DNA from: Planococcus halotolerans
GTDB lineage: Bacteria; Bacillota; Bacilli; Bacillales_A; Planococcaceae
Length of the DNA: 64,000 nt
Direction: 5' to 3'
Assembly: GCF_003289955.1 (NCBI RefSeq)
Contig: NZ_QLZR01000001.1
Coordinates: 868,001-932,000, forward strand
Positions 17,112-25,918 of this stretch are shown here, one piece after another. Position numbers and translations under genes: made by a program. The notes beneath the pieces are model-generated. The model was given only the letters and a program-made list of their open reading frames with translations, was not told the origin of the DNA and did not search any database. Each line of letters begins with the position of its first letter. Positions within the stretch are counted from its first letter, which is position 1.

Positions 17112-17618
17112 TTATTGACTAATGATCATTTGAGCTACCTTTATAGTTTGCAGCTCCTTTTGAATATTATTTATTGATGTAACAGTGTCTATGGATTGTA
17201 AAGCTAATTCATCAGGTAAATTTTCAAGCTTCTCTTGAGAAGCTGCTAAATCCTTTTTAAAATCCTTTTTTATATCTGTTTCAATTTCAGCAATCTCTTT
17301 ATTGTCTTTCCAAAACTGAACTGCATCCAGTGTGTTTTTCCCCGTTTCCTGTATGGAATTATATAAGGATTTTGCGCTATTTACTGTCACCAAAACACTT
17401 GAAGATAGCTCAAAAACTTCACGGGCTTCTATTGTAATATTTTTTAAATCTTCAATTTGATAAATCAAGGTTGAATTTAGCTCTTCTTCAATTACTTTTC
17501 GGAAGTATATTCTTATTATTAATAATGAGTATAAGTGCAGTGTTTTCAGAGATGGATGACGTAGTTTTAAATAAGACGATTGCGATTGAAAGCTGTCTAA
17601 ATCGTATTCATAAAGCAT
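17112..17618 (-). CDS. Hypothetical helical protein, start uncertain, possibly a remnant
   Basis: An open frame of 168 codons; I do not recognise a family. The last 110 residues look like a real protein: strongly helical and polar, with heptad-like spacing (SAKSLYNSIQETGKNTLDAVQ, EIETDIKKDFKKDLAASQEKLENL) that suggests a coiled coil. The first 50 residues (MLYEYDLDSFQSQSS...LHLYSLLIIRIYFRKV) look unlike the rest and no ribosome site precedes the ATG at 17618. The real gene may start later or this may be the 3' part of a decayed gene. Confidence 0.35.
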   Translation of the reverse strand: MLYEYDLDSFQSQSSYLKLRHPSLKTLHLYSLLIIRIYFRKVIEEELNSTLIYQIEDLKNITIEAREVFELSSSVLVTVNSAKSLYNSIQETGKNTLDAVQFWKDNKEIAEIETDIKKDFKKDLAASQEKLENLPDELALQSIDTVTSINNIQKELQTIKVAQMIISQ

Positions 17619-17828
17619 AAGCCGGCGATCCTGAAAGTTTAAAAGATTTCACGAAGCAGGATAGGATTATCTTAACTATTTAACATAGAGAGGTTTATTT
17701 CCTGTCTGGTGAAGTAAAGTTATTTTTTACAGTCTTTCGCAAGTAGCGCTTGATTAATTCAATAAAGCAAAAAGGTGCCGTCTTCTCATTAAAAGAAGAA
17801 TGAACCTTTCTAGTAAGCTCTATAAATG

Positions 17829-17879
17829 AAAAACACCTGCCTCAGACTTCTATGTAAGAAGAAAAAGGCAGGTGTTTTC
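17829..17879 (-). terminator. Terminator of the DUF1846 gene
   Basis: AAAACACCTGCCT pairs with AGGCAGGTGTTTT over a long loop that itself contains a TTCTT/AAGAA pairing, just after the DUF1846 stop codon. A second, weaker hairpin lies at about 17770-17808. Confidence 0.8.
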
Positions 17880-17885
17880 TAAAAT

Positions 17886-19394
17886 CTAATTGTAATATAG
17901 GTTCTCAGTTGGATATACCGGATCATTGGTGATGTCGATACCAAGCTTCTTAAAGGTCTGTTCGTTTTCTCTATTCAATATAACCGTAGAATGCGCTTGG
18001 GTGTCTCTTAAATTTGGCAACTGCTTATAAGCCAATTCAGAAGTAGGATTGGTGACCGCACTGATTGCCAGTGCAATCAGCACTTCATTGGCGCTTAATG
18101 TCGGGACGCGGCTATTCAAGTCATCGGTTTTCAAACGTTGAATCGTTTGTAAAATCATCGGCGACAACAAATCAATTTCATCGGAAATATTGGTCAATTT
18201 CTTCAACCCATTCAGAATCGCGGCTGCCGAAGCATCCATCAACGTTGTCGTTCGACCGGTGATCATCTCTCCATTCGGCAGCTCCATCGCAATTACGGCT
18301 TGTAAATTCGTACTGTCAAGTTGCGCTTGGATTGCTTTCGCATAATGACGGGCCGGCAATACAGGTGCCCGGTCCTCTTTCTTTAAACCGGTCTCTTCGA
18401 GAATCACTTGCATGTGGCGTACACTGTCTTCATCGGCAAGCCCTTTTTTAAAATCGTTCTCTACGACGAAACTGCGCCGAATGATTTCCTGCTTGGCAGC
18501 TTCCTGTACAACGCTATCATCCGTGATGCCTGATTTCAGACGATTAACCCCCATATCAGTCGGTGAGTTGTAAACAGACGCTTTGCCGGTAATCCTTTCG
18601 ATGATCCGTTTGATGACAGGAAACGTCTCAATATCACGATTGTAATTGACCGCTACTTTTTCATATGCTTCATAGTGATAATTATCAATCATATTTACGT
18701 CTTTTAAATCGACGGTAGCCGCTTCATAAGCGATGTTTACCGGGTGCTTTAACGGTAAGTTCCAAACTGGAAAAGTCTCAAACTTGGCATAGCCGACTTC
18801 ATTTCCCAGTTTATTCTCATGGTACATTTGGTTAAGGCAGGTGGCAAGCTTTCCGCTGCCCGGGCCAGGGGCCGTTACTACCACGATTGGCTTTGTCGTT
18901 TTAATATAAGGATTCGTCGCAAATCCTTCTTCCCCAAGGACCGCGTCCACGTTTGTCGGATAACCTTCGATTTCGCGGTGAATACAGACGCTAATTCCGC
19001 TTCTCTCAAGCTTTGTCATAAATACTTTGACTGTTGGTTGCCCTTGATACCGCGTGATCAACACACTGTTGACAGAAATGCCATATGCCCGATATTCATC
19101 GATTAAGCGCAAGACATCTTGGTCATAAGTGATGCCGTAATCTTCACGGACTTTGTTTCGTTCGATGTCTCCAGCGTACACACAAATGATGATTTCCGCA
19201 TTTTCTTTCAGCGTATGCAATAGTTTGATTTTGGCATCTTCATCAAATCCAGGCAAGACACGCTTGGCATGTTTGTCGCCTATCAATTTTCCGCCAAATT
19301 CTAAGTAAAGTTTATCGTACTGCTGCACCCGTTCTAGGATGTAGGTTGATTGTTCCTGCAAATATTTCTCCGAATCAAATCCAATTTTTTTCAT
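17886..19394 (-). CDS. DUF1846 family protein
   Basis: A 502-residue member of the DUF1846 family of conserved Firmicute proteins with unknown cellular role. It starts [23 protein letters not shown] and contains a P-loop-like segment [23 protein letters not shown] near residue 175, followed by [20 protein letters not shown] and [16 protein letters not shown], all characteristic of the family. Length agrees with family members of about 500 residues. The ribosome site before ATG is weak (GGCGGGA). It is the last chromosomal gene before the left end of the rlmH cassette. Confidence 0.9.
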   Translation of the reverse strand: MKKIGFDSEKYLQEQSTYILERVQQYDKLYLEFGGKLIGDKHAKRVLPGFDEDAKIKLLHTLKENAEIIICVYAGDIERNKVREDYGITYDQDVLRLIDEYRAYGISVNSVLITRYQGQPTVKVFMTKLERSGISVCIHREIEGYPTNVDAVLGEEGFATNPYIKTTKPIVVVTAPGPGSGKLATCLNQMYHENKLGNEVGYAKFETFPVWNLPLKHPVNIAYEAATVDLKDVNMIDNYHYEAYEKVAVNYNRDIETFPVIKRIIERITGKASVYNSPTDMGVNRLKSGITDDSVVQEAAKQEIIRRSFVVENDFKKGLADEDSVRHMQVILEETGLKKEDRAPVLPARHYAKAIQAQLDSTNLQAVIAMELPNGEMITGRTTTLMDASAAAILNGLKKLTNISDEIDLLSPMILQTIQRLKTDDLNSRVPTLSANEVLIALAISAVTNPTSELAYKQLPNLRDTQAHSTVILNRENEQTFKKLGIDITNDPVYPTENLYYN

Positions 19395-19781
19395 TAATTT
19401 CAGTCCCGCCTTCTATGCTTCAAGCTCTCTTAACCCGAGTGATAAAAACGCCTTGAGAGATACTACCAAATAAAAATCCATTCTTTATTATTATAAATTT
19501 TTGAAAAAAAGTAAATCGGTCCAATTGCTTCATTGTTTGGGTTATCCCAATAAGCACAGTAGCCTTACCATGGATGTATTCGACTAAAATAACAGAATTT
19601 AACCCAATGTTAGCATATCCAAATGATAAAAACCTGTTTCCACTAGATAGTTTCAATAACTGAATTAATTTGATTTATCGGTGTAAAGAAAACATTAAAA
19701 TTCGGTTTAAAAACTGAATTGCCTTTAGCATTTGGAAAAATCATATATAAGTTAGAGTTTATTTAATAGTATAAACCTCAT

Positions 19782-19802
19782 TTACTTATGATACGGCTCA
19801 CC
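19782..19802. repeat. Left attachment repeat (att) of the rlmH cassette
   Basis: Differs from the rlmH-end copy at two of 21 positions (A for G at the tenth base, C for T at the sixteenth). On the rlmH sense strand it reads GGTGAGCCGTATCATAAGTAA, resembling the 18-bp staphylococcal SCC direct repeat. Identity ends within a few bases on either side. Confidence 0.85.
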
Positions 19803-20030
19803 GAACATCACCCAAGAACACGGTCAATTCGGCAAATATAATTTTTATAAATATATTAGCTTAAGCGAACTAAAATTGTAATTTCTCTTTTTAATTAAAA
19901 GCTCCTTAAGCTACACTAATTTATTTTAAAACTAAACAGTATTTTATGATTTTAAATCTCCTGATAGTCTACTTGTTACCTTACTCTCTGGGAATAAATC
20001 TATTGAAATAGCTTCATTATCTTACTAATA

Positions 20031-20062
20031 ATAAAACCTTAGCAATTTTCACTTTGCTAAGG
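20031..20062 (-). terminator. Terminator of the methyltransferase gene
   Basis: CCTTAGCAA pairs with TTGCTAAGG over an 8-base loop and runs into TTTTATTATT on the minus strand. Confidence 0.8.
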
Positions 20063-20094
20063 CTCAAAATATATTCATAAATATCACATATACA

Positions 20095-21762
20095 TTAGAC
20101 TTCTATTATTTCAGGATTGATTCCACGACCTAATCGTCTACTCTTTAGTTTGTGCCATATTCCTCTAAAAGCTTGAATGTCTTCTCTTGAAAAATTCAAT
20201 CGATCTACAAGAATTAGTTCATCGATTAAATCTAGTGCTTCTTCAATATTTCTTTCTTCACGAATTGTATTATTTAGAGCATCAAAAAGCATGTCTACTA
20301 TTTCTTCTTCTATATCTATATCGAACAAATTAGGAATACGAACATTTTCTAGTTCTCTCGGTAGGATTTCTAATACTCCACCACCATAACTTCTTGCTTC
20401 CAATTCTGTAAAAGCAAAACCTATACTATTATAGTATGATAAAACAGCTCTTTTAGAATCTATTCCTATATTAAAAGCTACACGGTGCATCGTATCTGTA
20501 CTTACTGTGTTATTTTGATTGATTACAAATTTAGGATAGTGGTAGTTTCTTCTTAAAAAGAATGCATCTGGTTCCCATATAGAAGGAACTACATACCACC
20601 TCTGTCTAATCCGACATTTGTAACCCACATTTTCTTCATTTTCTTCTCCTTGCCTTATATATCTTCTTTGTCCTTCTGTTAATTGATCTTCTGAAATATT
20701 ATTAAAATCCAGAAGATAAGTTCTAGCCCCTTTTTGGATATTGAACTGCCAATCTTCATTTCCAAAGGTTACACCGGGAATATTAACACTCCTAGCAATT
20801 AATGGCCTTGAAACTTTTAATAGATCATATTCTAAAGCAGTCGTATGATCAACACAAAAAAACTTATTATTTCCGGTTGTTATGCCAACATCTACTTCTG
20901 CAATTTCTCCAAAAGTTAAGCAGTTAGTGCTGTTCTTAATTTCTTGAACTAATTTATTCTCTTCTAAATTCAAAAAATATTTAGTCCATTTTACTGTATT
21001 CATATCTATAGCTTGAAAATGACTAGTTGAATCTACATGCTTATAGTTGGTTATTAAATCACGAACATTCTCGAACTCTAGTATTTTCATAACATGGCTA
21101 CCTATATGATTTGCTTTTTTTCTTCCCATTAAAACTACAACTTCTTGTTCTACATCAGGAAATATTAATTCGTTAAAAGTAATAATAGTAATTTCACTTA
21201 GCTCTCTCATCAAATACATTCTCAATTGTTCAGAATATTTCACTTGTAATAATTCGGCTGGAATAATAAATCCTATCTTAGAATTTTCATCCATTACATT
21301 AATAGCAGCTACTACAAAAGCAACCCAGGCATTTATTAATTTATTTGCATTCATTCCACTCATTTTTAGAATATTTGATTGAATATCTCTTTGTTCTGGA
21401 GACAGATATTGATACCTGATATATGGCGGATTACCCATTATAAATTGATATTTTTCGTGCTGTAAAAAATTAGTATATCTTTCATAAAAATCTGATACTA
21501 CAATATTAAATCTATCATCTAAAATCAATCGATTTTGAGCTATAAGGGCCTCTTCTTCGAATATTTCAACTGCTGTACAGTTAAACTTTAAATCAATATT
21601 TCGCAGAGTTTCCAAAAATACGCCATCCCCACAACTTGGCTCTAATATATTCTGGACATCGATATCCGAAGTACCCCATTTAACAATGAATTCTGCTAAT
21701 TCGTAAGGAGTATAGTACCTGCCTGCCAATTTCTCAACTGATGCATTTTCTCTTAATCTCAT
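20095..21762 (-). CDS. N6-adenine DNA methyltransferase (Eco57I-like, type II)
   Basis: A 555-residue class I DNA methyltransferase that should transfer methyl from SAM to adenine N6 in a specific site. The start RYYTPYELAEFIVKW (15-29) is motif X-like, ILEPSCGDGVFLETL (39-53) is the SAM-binding motif I, and MGNPPYIRY carries the catalytic NPPY at 111-114. The C-terminal half from about residue 290 (FGEIAEVDVGITTGNNKFF, YVVPSIWEPDAFFLRRNYHYPKFV, RSYGGGVLEILPRELENVRIPN) is a target-recognition region of TaqI/Eco57I type. ATG at 21762 follows GGAAGG. Transcribed divergently from a PLD-fold nuclease gene, with which it probably forms a restriction-modification pair. Sequence is markedly A+T-rich. 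Confidence 0.9.
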   Translation of the reverse strand: MRLRENASVEKLAGRYYTPYELAEFIVKWGTSDIDVQNILEPSCGDGVFLETLRNIDLKFNCTAVEIFEEEALIAQNRLILDDRFNIVVSDFYERYTNFLQHEKYQFIMGNPPYIRYQYLSPEQRDIQSNILKMSGMNANKLINAWVAFVVAAINVMDENSKIGFIIPAELLQVKYSEQLRMYLMRELSEITIITFNELIFPDVEQEVVVLMGRKKANHIGSHVMKILEFENVRDLITNYKHVDSTSHFQAIDMNTVKWTKYFLNLEENKLVQEIKNSTNCLTFGEIAEVDVGITTGNNKFFCVDHTTALEYDLLKVSRPLIARSVNIPGVTFGNEDWQFNIQKGARTYLLDFNNISEDQLTEGQRRYIRQGEENEENVGYKCRIRQRWYVVPSIWEPDAFFLRRNYHYPKFVINQNNTVSTDTMHRVAFNIGIDSKRAVLSYYNSIGFAFTELEARSYGGGVLEILPRELENVRIPNLFDIDIEEEIVDMLFDALNNTIREERNIEEALDLIDELILVDRLNFSREDIQAFRGIWHKLKSRRLGRGINPEIIEV

Positions 21763-22041
21763 TTATTTATCACCTTCCTTGATTCTAACATATTTTAAAT
21801 AAAGTAATATTAATTAGATAAAGTACATTCGTTCTTCATGTAATATACAAAAACCTAACATCAACGAGGTGTATAAGCTTAAGAAATATAATGCAAGAAA
21901 AAAGTGATACTAGATTTAATTAGAATTAGCTTTTCTTTTTAAATTATTCCATGACTAATAATTTATTTTTATTTTTATGTGATATTGTATTTAGTATGCA
22001 TAAATTTTACAATTAAGTTATAAAAAAGAAAGGAGATATTG

Positions 22042-23430
22042 ATGGCTAATTTAAACTTTTATTTACAAGGTATTCATCCGACAATTAATACAGAAAGTGA
22101 AATCACTAATTTATTTGCTACTAACCCGTCCAATGTTATTTTTAGTACCGCTTACTTGAGAAGCAATGCTGTTTTAGCTTTTCAGTCTCAATTATCAAGT
22201 TTTGCTCACAATACTACTTTTTATGTTGCAATAGATAATGGAGTAACTTCCTATCAAGCTATATTAGAATTACATAATCTAGGAGTGACTGTATTTACAG
22301 TAGACACCGGGAGTTCTGATATCATTTTCCATCCTAAAATGTATCTTGGACTAAGTCCAAATAGTGCTTACATTATTATTGGAAGTTCAAATTTTACTGG
22401 TGCTGGTTTATCTAGAAATTTCGAGGGAAATTTAGTAATTTCCTTAGATTTAACTGTTACAGAGGATTCCGAACTATTAAATTCTCTTACTCAGCCTTTT
22501 AATGATTTAATATCTAATCACCCTAATAACGTTCAAAGAATAAATGATGTCACAGACATTGATGCTCTTTTTCTTAATGGTAAATTAGAGAATGAAAATG
22601 CACCTTCTAGATCATTTACTAATTCAAGCAGCACCTCTGGAACAGCAGCTTCCGGTACGAGTACACCTACCCCAAGAATACAAGCTAGTTTAAGGCCAAC
22701 CAATCATACTCGTTCGTCCTTAATTCCCCCAGGTACTGGCACTGCTCCTATTCCTGGTACTGCTCCTATTCCTGGTACTGCTCCTGTTCCTGGTACCGCT
22801 CCTGTTCCTGGTACTGCTCCTATTCCTGGTACTGCTCCTATTCCTGGTACTGCTCCTGTTCCTGGTACTGCTCCTGTTCCTGGTACTGCTCCTGTTCCTG
22901 GTACTGCTCCTGTTCCTGGTACTGCTCCTGTTCCTGGTACTGCTCCTGTTCCTGGTACTGCTCCTGTTCCTGGTACTGCTCCTGTTCCTGGTACTGCTCC
23001 TCCAGGTGTGCTTGTATGGAGGAAATTAGATTTATCACAATCTGACGCTCAATATGTTTCTCCTGGCAGTAGCACTAAAAGAACCGGGAATCTCCGCCTT
23101 TCTCAAGCTGATTTTGAGGTAAGGGGCAACTTAATTCCTTGGCAAACTTATTTTAGAAATGATATATTTGGGTCCTTATCTTGGAGTAGTATTTCACCCC
23201 CGAAAGAGGAAGCAATAGGAACTTTCACAATAGAAATTTTCGGCGTAAATCACGGTCCTTATGATTTAATGATCAGCCATGCTCCACACCGGGTCGCTAG
23301 CCAAGGGAATGTCCCAACCTTATTGCACTGGGGAAGTGCCAATGCAGCCTTGAGGACAAGAGATTTAAGAGGAAGCACCCTTGAACTCTACCAAATCACT
23401 ACTACCGACTTTTTCATTCGAATAATTTAA
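22042..23430 (+). CDS. Phospholipase-D-fold restriction endonuclease with GTAP(V/I)P repeat linker
   Basis: A 462-residue protein in three parts. Residues 1-200 are a PLD-like nuclease domain of the NgoFVII/BfiI kind: VIFSTAYLRSNAVL, then HPKMYLGLSPNSAYIIIGSSNFTGAGL with catalytic His97, Lys99 and Asn117. BfiI-type enzymes are metal-independent and work as dimers with one shared active site. Residues 233-316 are 14 perfect six-residue units GTAP(V or I)P. Residues about 321-462 are a separate C-terminal domain (GVLVWRKLDLSQSDAQ, RGNLIPWQTYFRNDIFG, TFTIEIFGVNHGPYDLMISHAP), by analogy the DNA-recognition domain. ATG at 22042 has AAAGGAGA 6 bases upstream. The paired function with the divergent methyltransferase is inference from position. 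Confidence 0.82.
   Translation: MANLNFYLQGIHPTINTESEITNLFATNPSNVIFSTAYLRSNAVLAFQSQLSSFAHNTTFYVAIDNGVTSYQAILELHNLGVTVFTVDTGSSDIIFHPKMYLGLSPNSAYIIIGSSNFTGAGLSRNFEGNLVISLDLTVTEDSELLNSLTQPFNDLISNHPNNVQRINDVTDIDALFLNGKLENENAPSRSFTNSSSTSGTAASGTSTPTPRIQASLRPTNHTRSSLIPPGTGTAPIPGTAPIPGTAPVPGTAPVPGTAPIPGTAPIPGTAPVPGTAPVPGTAPVPGTAPVPGTAPVPGTAPVPGTAPVPGTAPVPGTAPPGVLVWRKLDLSQSDAQYVSPGSSTKRTGNLRLSQADFEVRGNLIPWQTYFRNDIFGSLSWSSISPPKEEAIGTFTIEIFGVNHGPYDLMISHAPHRVASQGNVPTLLHWGSANAALRTRDLRGSTLELYQITTTDFFIRII
22738..23001 (+). repeat. 18-bp in-frame minisatellite, 14 full units plus a partial one
   Basis: Units of GGTACTGCTCCTGTTCCT or GGTACTGCTCCTATTCCT, coding GTAPVP or GTAPIP. Unit order is I-I-V-V-I-I-V then V to the end; one unit has a silent GGTACC. 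Because the unit is a multiple of three, gain or loss changes linker length without breaking the frame. High identity between units points to recent expansion. Confidence 0.98.
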
Positions 23431-23439
23431 TACAATTAT

Positions 23440-23471
23440 AAAACCAACTATTTCTATTAGTTGGTTTTATT
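23440..23471 (+). terminator. Terminator of the PLD endonuclease gene
   Basis: AAAACCAACTA pairs with TAGTTGGTTTT over a 7-base loop, directly behind the stop codon. Confidence 0.85.
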
Positions 23472-23716
23472 TCTGATAACCTCATTTATTATTCCTTTTA
23501 AAAAACAGAACATAAGTTCTTATTAATGAAGATTTTACCTTATATTCCGATCACTATCAAGACAAGGGATTATTTCTTTGCAGATCTTTATTATATATTT
23601 TCGCTAAGGGCTTCGATTAGAGAGATGGAAGTGCCTATCCTCTGTGTGAACATTTACATGCAACAAAAGGTTAAAACTACACCCTGTAAATAACGTAATA
23701 CACGGCGTAAAATCAT

Positions 23717-24355
23717 TTATTTTTTATTTCTCTCAATACCCTCGAATTCTTTTATAATTTTATAAAAAGTATTCTTTTTTAGTTTTAATAAGTCTGCAAA
23801 GTAAGTTCCCGTAATCTCTCTAGCTTTCCAGACAGCATACTTTTCACTAAGAGTTTGAAGTTGGGATTGCGAAAGACTATTTAAACTTATTGAAGGTCTC
23901 CCTAAATGTTTACCTTCTGCTTTAGCAATTGCAATCCCCTCCGACTGACGTAGTAGTATAGTTTCTCTTTCTCGCTCACTTACAAATGCTAATACTTGAA
24001 GCACTAAATCATTAACGAAAGTTCCTAAAATATCTTTATGCTGAGTTGTGTCCAACAAGGGCATATCTAAAACTTTTATATCTGCTTTAATACTTTGAGT
24101 TATTTCTTCCCATTCTCTTTTTATTTCCTTCGAATTTCTACCAAAACGATCAATCGATTTAACATATAATAAATCACCTTCACGTAAGCATTTCTTTAAA
24201 GTTTGATAACCAGTTCTGTTAAAATCTTTTCCGCTCTCTTTATCGATAAAAACATCTCGTTCATTAATTCCTAAGCCTTTTATCTCAGCAAGCTGTCTTG
24301 CTTCATTTTGATCTTTACTGGAGACTCGTATATAATAAAAAGTCTTTTTTTCCAC
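23717..24355 (-). CDS. Small serine recombinase (resolvase/invertase)
   Basis: A 212-residue recombinase. The catalytic domain starts FYYIRVSSKDQNEARQ (catalytic Ser in RVSS), continues with FNRTGYQTLKKCLREGDLLYVKSIDRFGRNSKEI, the resolvase signature with the conserved Asp-Arg-x-x-Arg, and the E-helix VLQVLAFVSERERETILLRQSEGIAIAKAEGKHLGRP, which is textbook for Tn3/Hin resolvases. A short helix-turn-helix follows (AREITGTYFADLLKLKKNTFYKIIKEF). The GTG at 24355 has AAAAGGAG 8 bases upstream. It may resolve dimers of the excised circular element or be a remnant of another transposon; TTTATAAA motifs upstream could be its sites. Confidence 0.88.
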   Translation of the reverse strand: MEKKTFYYIRVSSKDQNEARQLAEIKGLGINERDVFIDKESGKDFNRTGYQTLKKCLREGDLLYVKSIDRFGRNSKEIKREWEEITQSIKADIKVLDMPLLDTTQHKDILGTFVNDLVLQVLAFVSERERETILLRQSEGIAIAKAEGKHLGRPSISLNSLSQSQLQTLSEKYAVWKAREITGTYFADLLKLKKNTFYKIIKEFEGIERNKK

Positions 24356-24688
24356 TATAACCACTCCTTTTAATCTTCGAATTAATTTTAAATATTCATT
24401 ATGTTTAAAAAGATACTAGCTAATTTAAAAACGTTTATAAATCACAAAACAGACCTTTATAAACATCGAATTAAATGTATGTATACCATCCTTAAAGGTA
24501 TACCTTTATAAACTATGCATATTCAACTGTTTTTGGTTGTTGTAAAAGTGTCTATATTTCCACGTCAAATTTCACACGAAAGAAACGTGTCAATAGAGCG
24601 GATTCTAAGCCACTTTTGTCGGCTTTTTAATATTTTCTGGATAACAGATTGGAAGGAAGAGTATGTACAAATGGATAAAATTCTACTT
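24356..24688. other. Region between Rep and resolvase with TTTATAAA motifs
   Basis: No gene seen. Three copies of TTTATAAA, two of them preceded by CC and followed by C (about 24433, 24454, 24507), and the inverted pair GTATACC/GGTATAC (about 24481-24503) lie directly upstream of the resolvase start, where resolvase-binding sites are usually found. Could also be a replication origin for the neighbouring Rep. Confidence 0.35.
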
Positions 24689-25618
24689 TTATTCAGTAAC
24701 GCTCAGTTCCTCCCACTTTATTTTTAATGGCGGCAGCGTATTATCAATCGGAAAACCTATCTCTTCAATCAACTTAATTCTTGAATAGTATGTAGAACCG
24801 TAAAGCTCTTTGGTTCTAACTACACCTATTGATTGGTGAATACGTTGAAATCCTAAAACTGTTTCTACTCTGGCATGCTTTTTCCCATTTAACCACTCCT
24901 GAGTTATTTTTACTTTGTCATCTGATATTTCATTAAGAGAAATTAATCGCAAGGTTTTTTCAACAATAAATTTAAAAAATTTAACACTTAAAACCTGATG
25001 TGCTTGTCTTCTGACAATATATTTTTTGACATCGTGCATTGAGGGAGTAATTTCCAGTCTTAAAATCCCTTTAGCCTTATGTATTATTTCTGAGTTTTGT
25101 TTACGCTTTTCACACTCTTTTTGTTTATCGTAAAACATAATGCTGTTGCTTTTGTTTTTGTACATTACTGTTTCATTTTGGTTTATACAAATTGTGTTTT
25201 TGCGAGGTAGTTTCTTTTTTCCTAGATGATCAATATACTCAGAAACTTTACTTCCCACTTGAAAGTTCCAACAAATATCTACCCTCTGTATTACCCATTC
25301 CTCCTTTTCGACTTCAACACCTAACAATTCGTACATTTGTGTTTTTAGCTTCTCCCAAAAAATATCAATATCTCTAGGTTTAATATTAGTAACATTTTCA
25401 CCAAATAAAAATTTGGGAATTGATAATTGAAGTAGTAACCGTTGTGAATCAGTGAAATAAATTATAAAAGGGATATCCAATGTGGAGAATTGATACTTAT
25501 CGATCAATTCTCCAGTTTCTTTTTTATAGTATGTAACTACCTTACTAGCATTTAATTGTTGTAGCTTCGTCTCACTTATATGTATGCTTTCCAATTTCAG
25601 TTTTACTGTATCAAACAA
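24689..25618 (-). CDS. Probable replication initiator (phage/plasmid gpII/X-like, rolling-circle type)
   Basis: A 309-residue protein resembling the phage/plasmid replication protein family related to filamentous-phage gene II/X. The start FDTVKLKLESIHIS, the strand LLLQLSIPKFLFGENV, then EEWVIQRVDICWNFQVG, SIMFYDKQKECEKR and KAKGILRLEITPS follow the order of that family (repeated beta-strands with RVD and YDK signatures). These proteins nick one strand through a tyrosine and prime rolling-circle replication. The start is TTG at 25618 with AAAGAAG upstream. In this cassette it would let the excised circle replicate; that role is inference. I could not place the catalytic tyrosine with confidence. 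Confidence 0.55.
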   Translation of the reverse strand: MFDTVKLKLESIHISETKLQQLNASKVVTYYKKETGELIDKYQFSTLDIPFIIYFTDSQRLLLQLSIPKFLFGENVTNIKPRDIDIFWEKLKTQMYELLGVEVEKEEWVIQRVDICWNFQVGSKVSEYIDHLGKKKLPRKNTICINQNETVMYKNKSNSIMFYDKQKECEKRKQNSEIIHKAKGILRLEITPSMHDVKKYIVRRQAHQVLSVKFFKFIVEKTLRLISLNEISDDKVKITQEWLNGKKHARVETVLGFQRIHQSIGVVRTKELYGSTYYSRIKLIEEIGFPIDNTLPPLKIKWEELSVTE

Positions 25619-25686
25619 TTGGCAACACTTCTTTCTTAAATATGAGAGTAAATTTCATATGTTATAAGAAACACTATATGTACTTT

Positions 25687-25782
25687 TTAGGATGCTACTT
25701 CGGCGTTTGCAATTAAATCAAAAATTATTGATGCTAAATTTTCGAGAAACAAATCATACTGACTGCCTTTTGCTTTCTCCAT
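25687..25782 (-). CDS. 31-residue peptide gene, first gene of the leftward cassette operon
   Basis: Small open frame encoding MEKAKGSQYDLFLENLASII... and ending NAEVAS. It has an excellent AAAGGAGGAAATAAA ribosome site before its ATG and lies directly downstream of the leftward promoter, 68 bases ahead of the Rep gene. The sequence is amphipathic (LFLENLASIIFDLIA). Family not recognised; it may be a small regulator of Rep or a leader peptide coupling translation. Confidence 0.55.
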   Translation of the reverse strand: MEKAKGSQYDLFLENLASIIFDLIANAEVAS

Positions 25783-25811
25783 TTTATTTCCTCCTTTCTG
25801 GTTATAAACTT

Positions 25812-25840
25812 ATAGTAGCATTAAAGTAGTATTTAGTCAA
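25812..25840 (-). promoter_or_regulatory. Leftward cassette promoter with internal operator
   Basis: On the minus strand TTGACT, 17 bases, TACTAT. The operator-like TAGCATTAAAGTAG (25816-25829) occupies its spacer. It would drive the 31-residue peptide and Rep genes. Confidence 0.65.
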
Positions 25841-25884
25841 ATTTATATGCTACTTTAATTTGACAACATGCTACCTTAATGCTA
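25816..25884. promoter_or_regulatory. Three operator-like repeats between Rep and XRE genes
   Basis: Sites read GCTAC(C/T)TTAATGCTA: 25816-25829 (inverted orientation), 25849-25860 (partial, GCTACTTTAATT) and 25870-25884 (GCTACCTTAATGCTA). The outer two lie in the spacers of the two divergent promoters. Likely binding sites of the adjacent XRE repressor. Confidence 0.65.
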
Positions 25885-25888
25885 TATT
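25860..25888 (+). promoter_or_regulatory. Rightward cassette promoter with internal operator
   Basis: TTGACA, 17 bases, TATATT, with the operator GCTACCTTAATGCTA in and around the spacer. It would drive the XRE repressor and the large serine recombinase, so repression is probably autogenous. Confidence 0.7.
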
Positions 25889-25918
25889 TGTTTTAACAAC
25901 GGAAAAGGAGCGGGTAAA

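Larger units (their letters stand above)
19395..20094. other. 700-bp region containing the left cassette boundary, no gene
   Basis: A+T-rich throughout. The left attachment repeat lies at 19782-19802, so about 390 bases belong to the chromosome flank and about 290 to the cassette. An open frame at 19420-19656 (minus) has a TTG start without a ribosome site and no recognisable family; I do not call it. The methyltransferase terminator closes the region. Confidence 0.5.

Noticed and set aside
19420..19656. 78-codon minus-strand frame near the left cassette boundary
   Set aside because: TTG start without ribosome site and no recognisable family; likely chance.
22738..23001. CRISPR-like direct repeats
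   Set aside because: Units are contiguous 18-mers with no spacers, in frame with a long gene, and encode GTAP(V/I)P; it is a coding minisatellite.
22838..23038. Minus-strand open frame of QEQEQY repeats opposite the minisatellite
   Set aside because: It exists only because the repeat is open in several frames; no start signal and no independent support.
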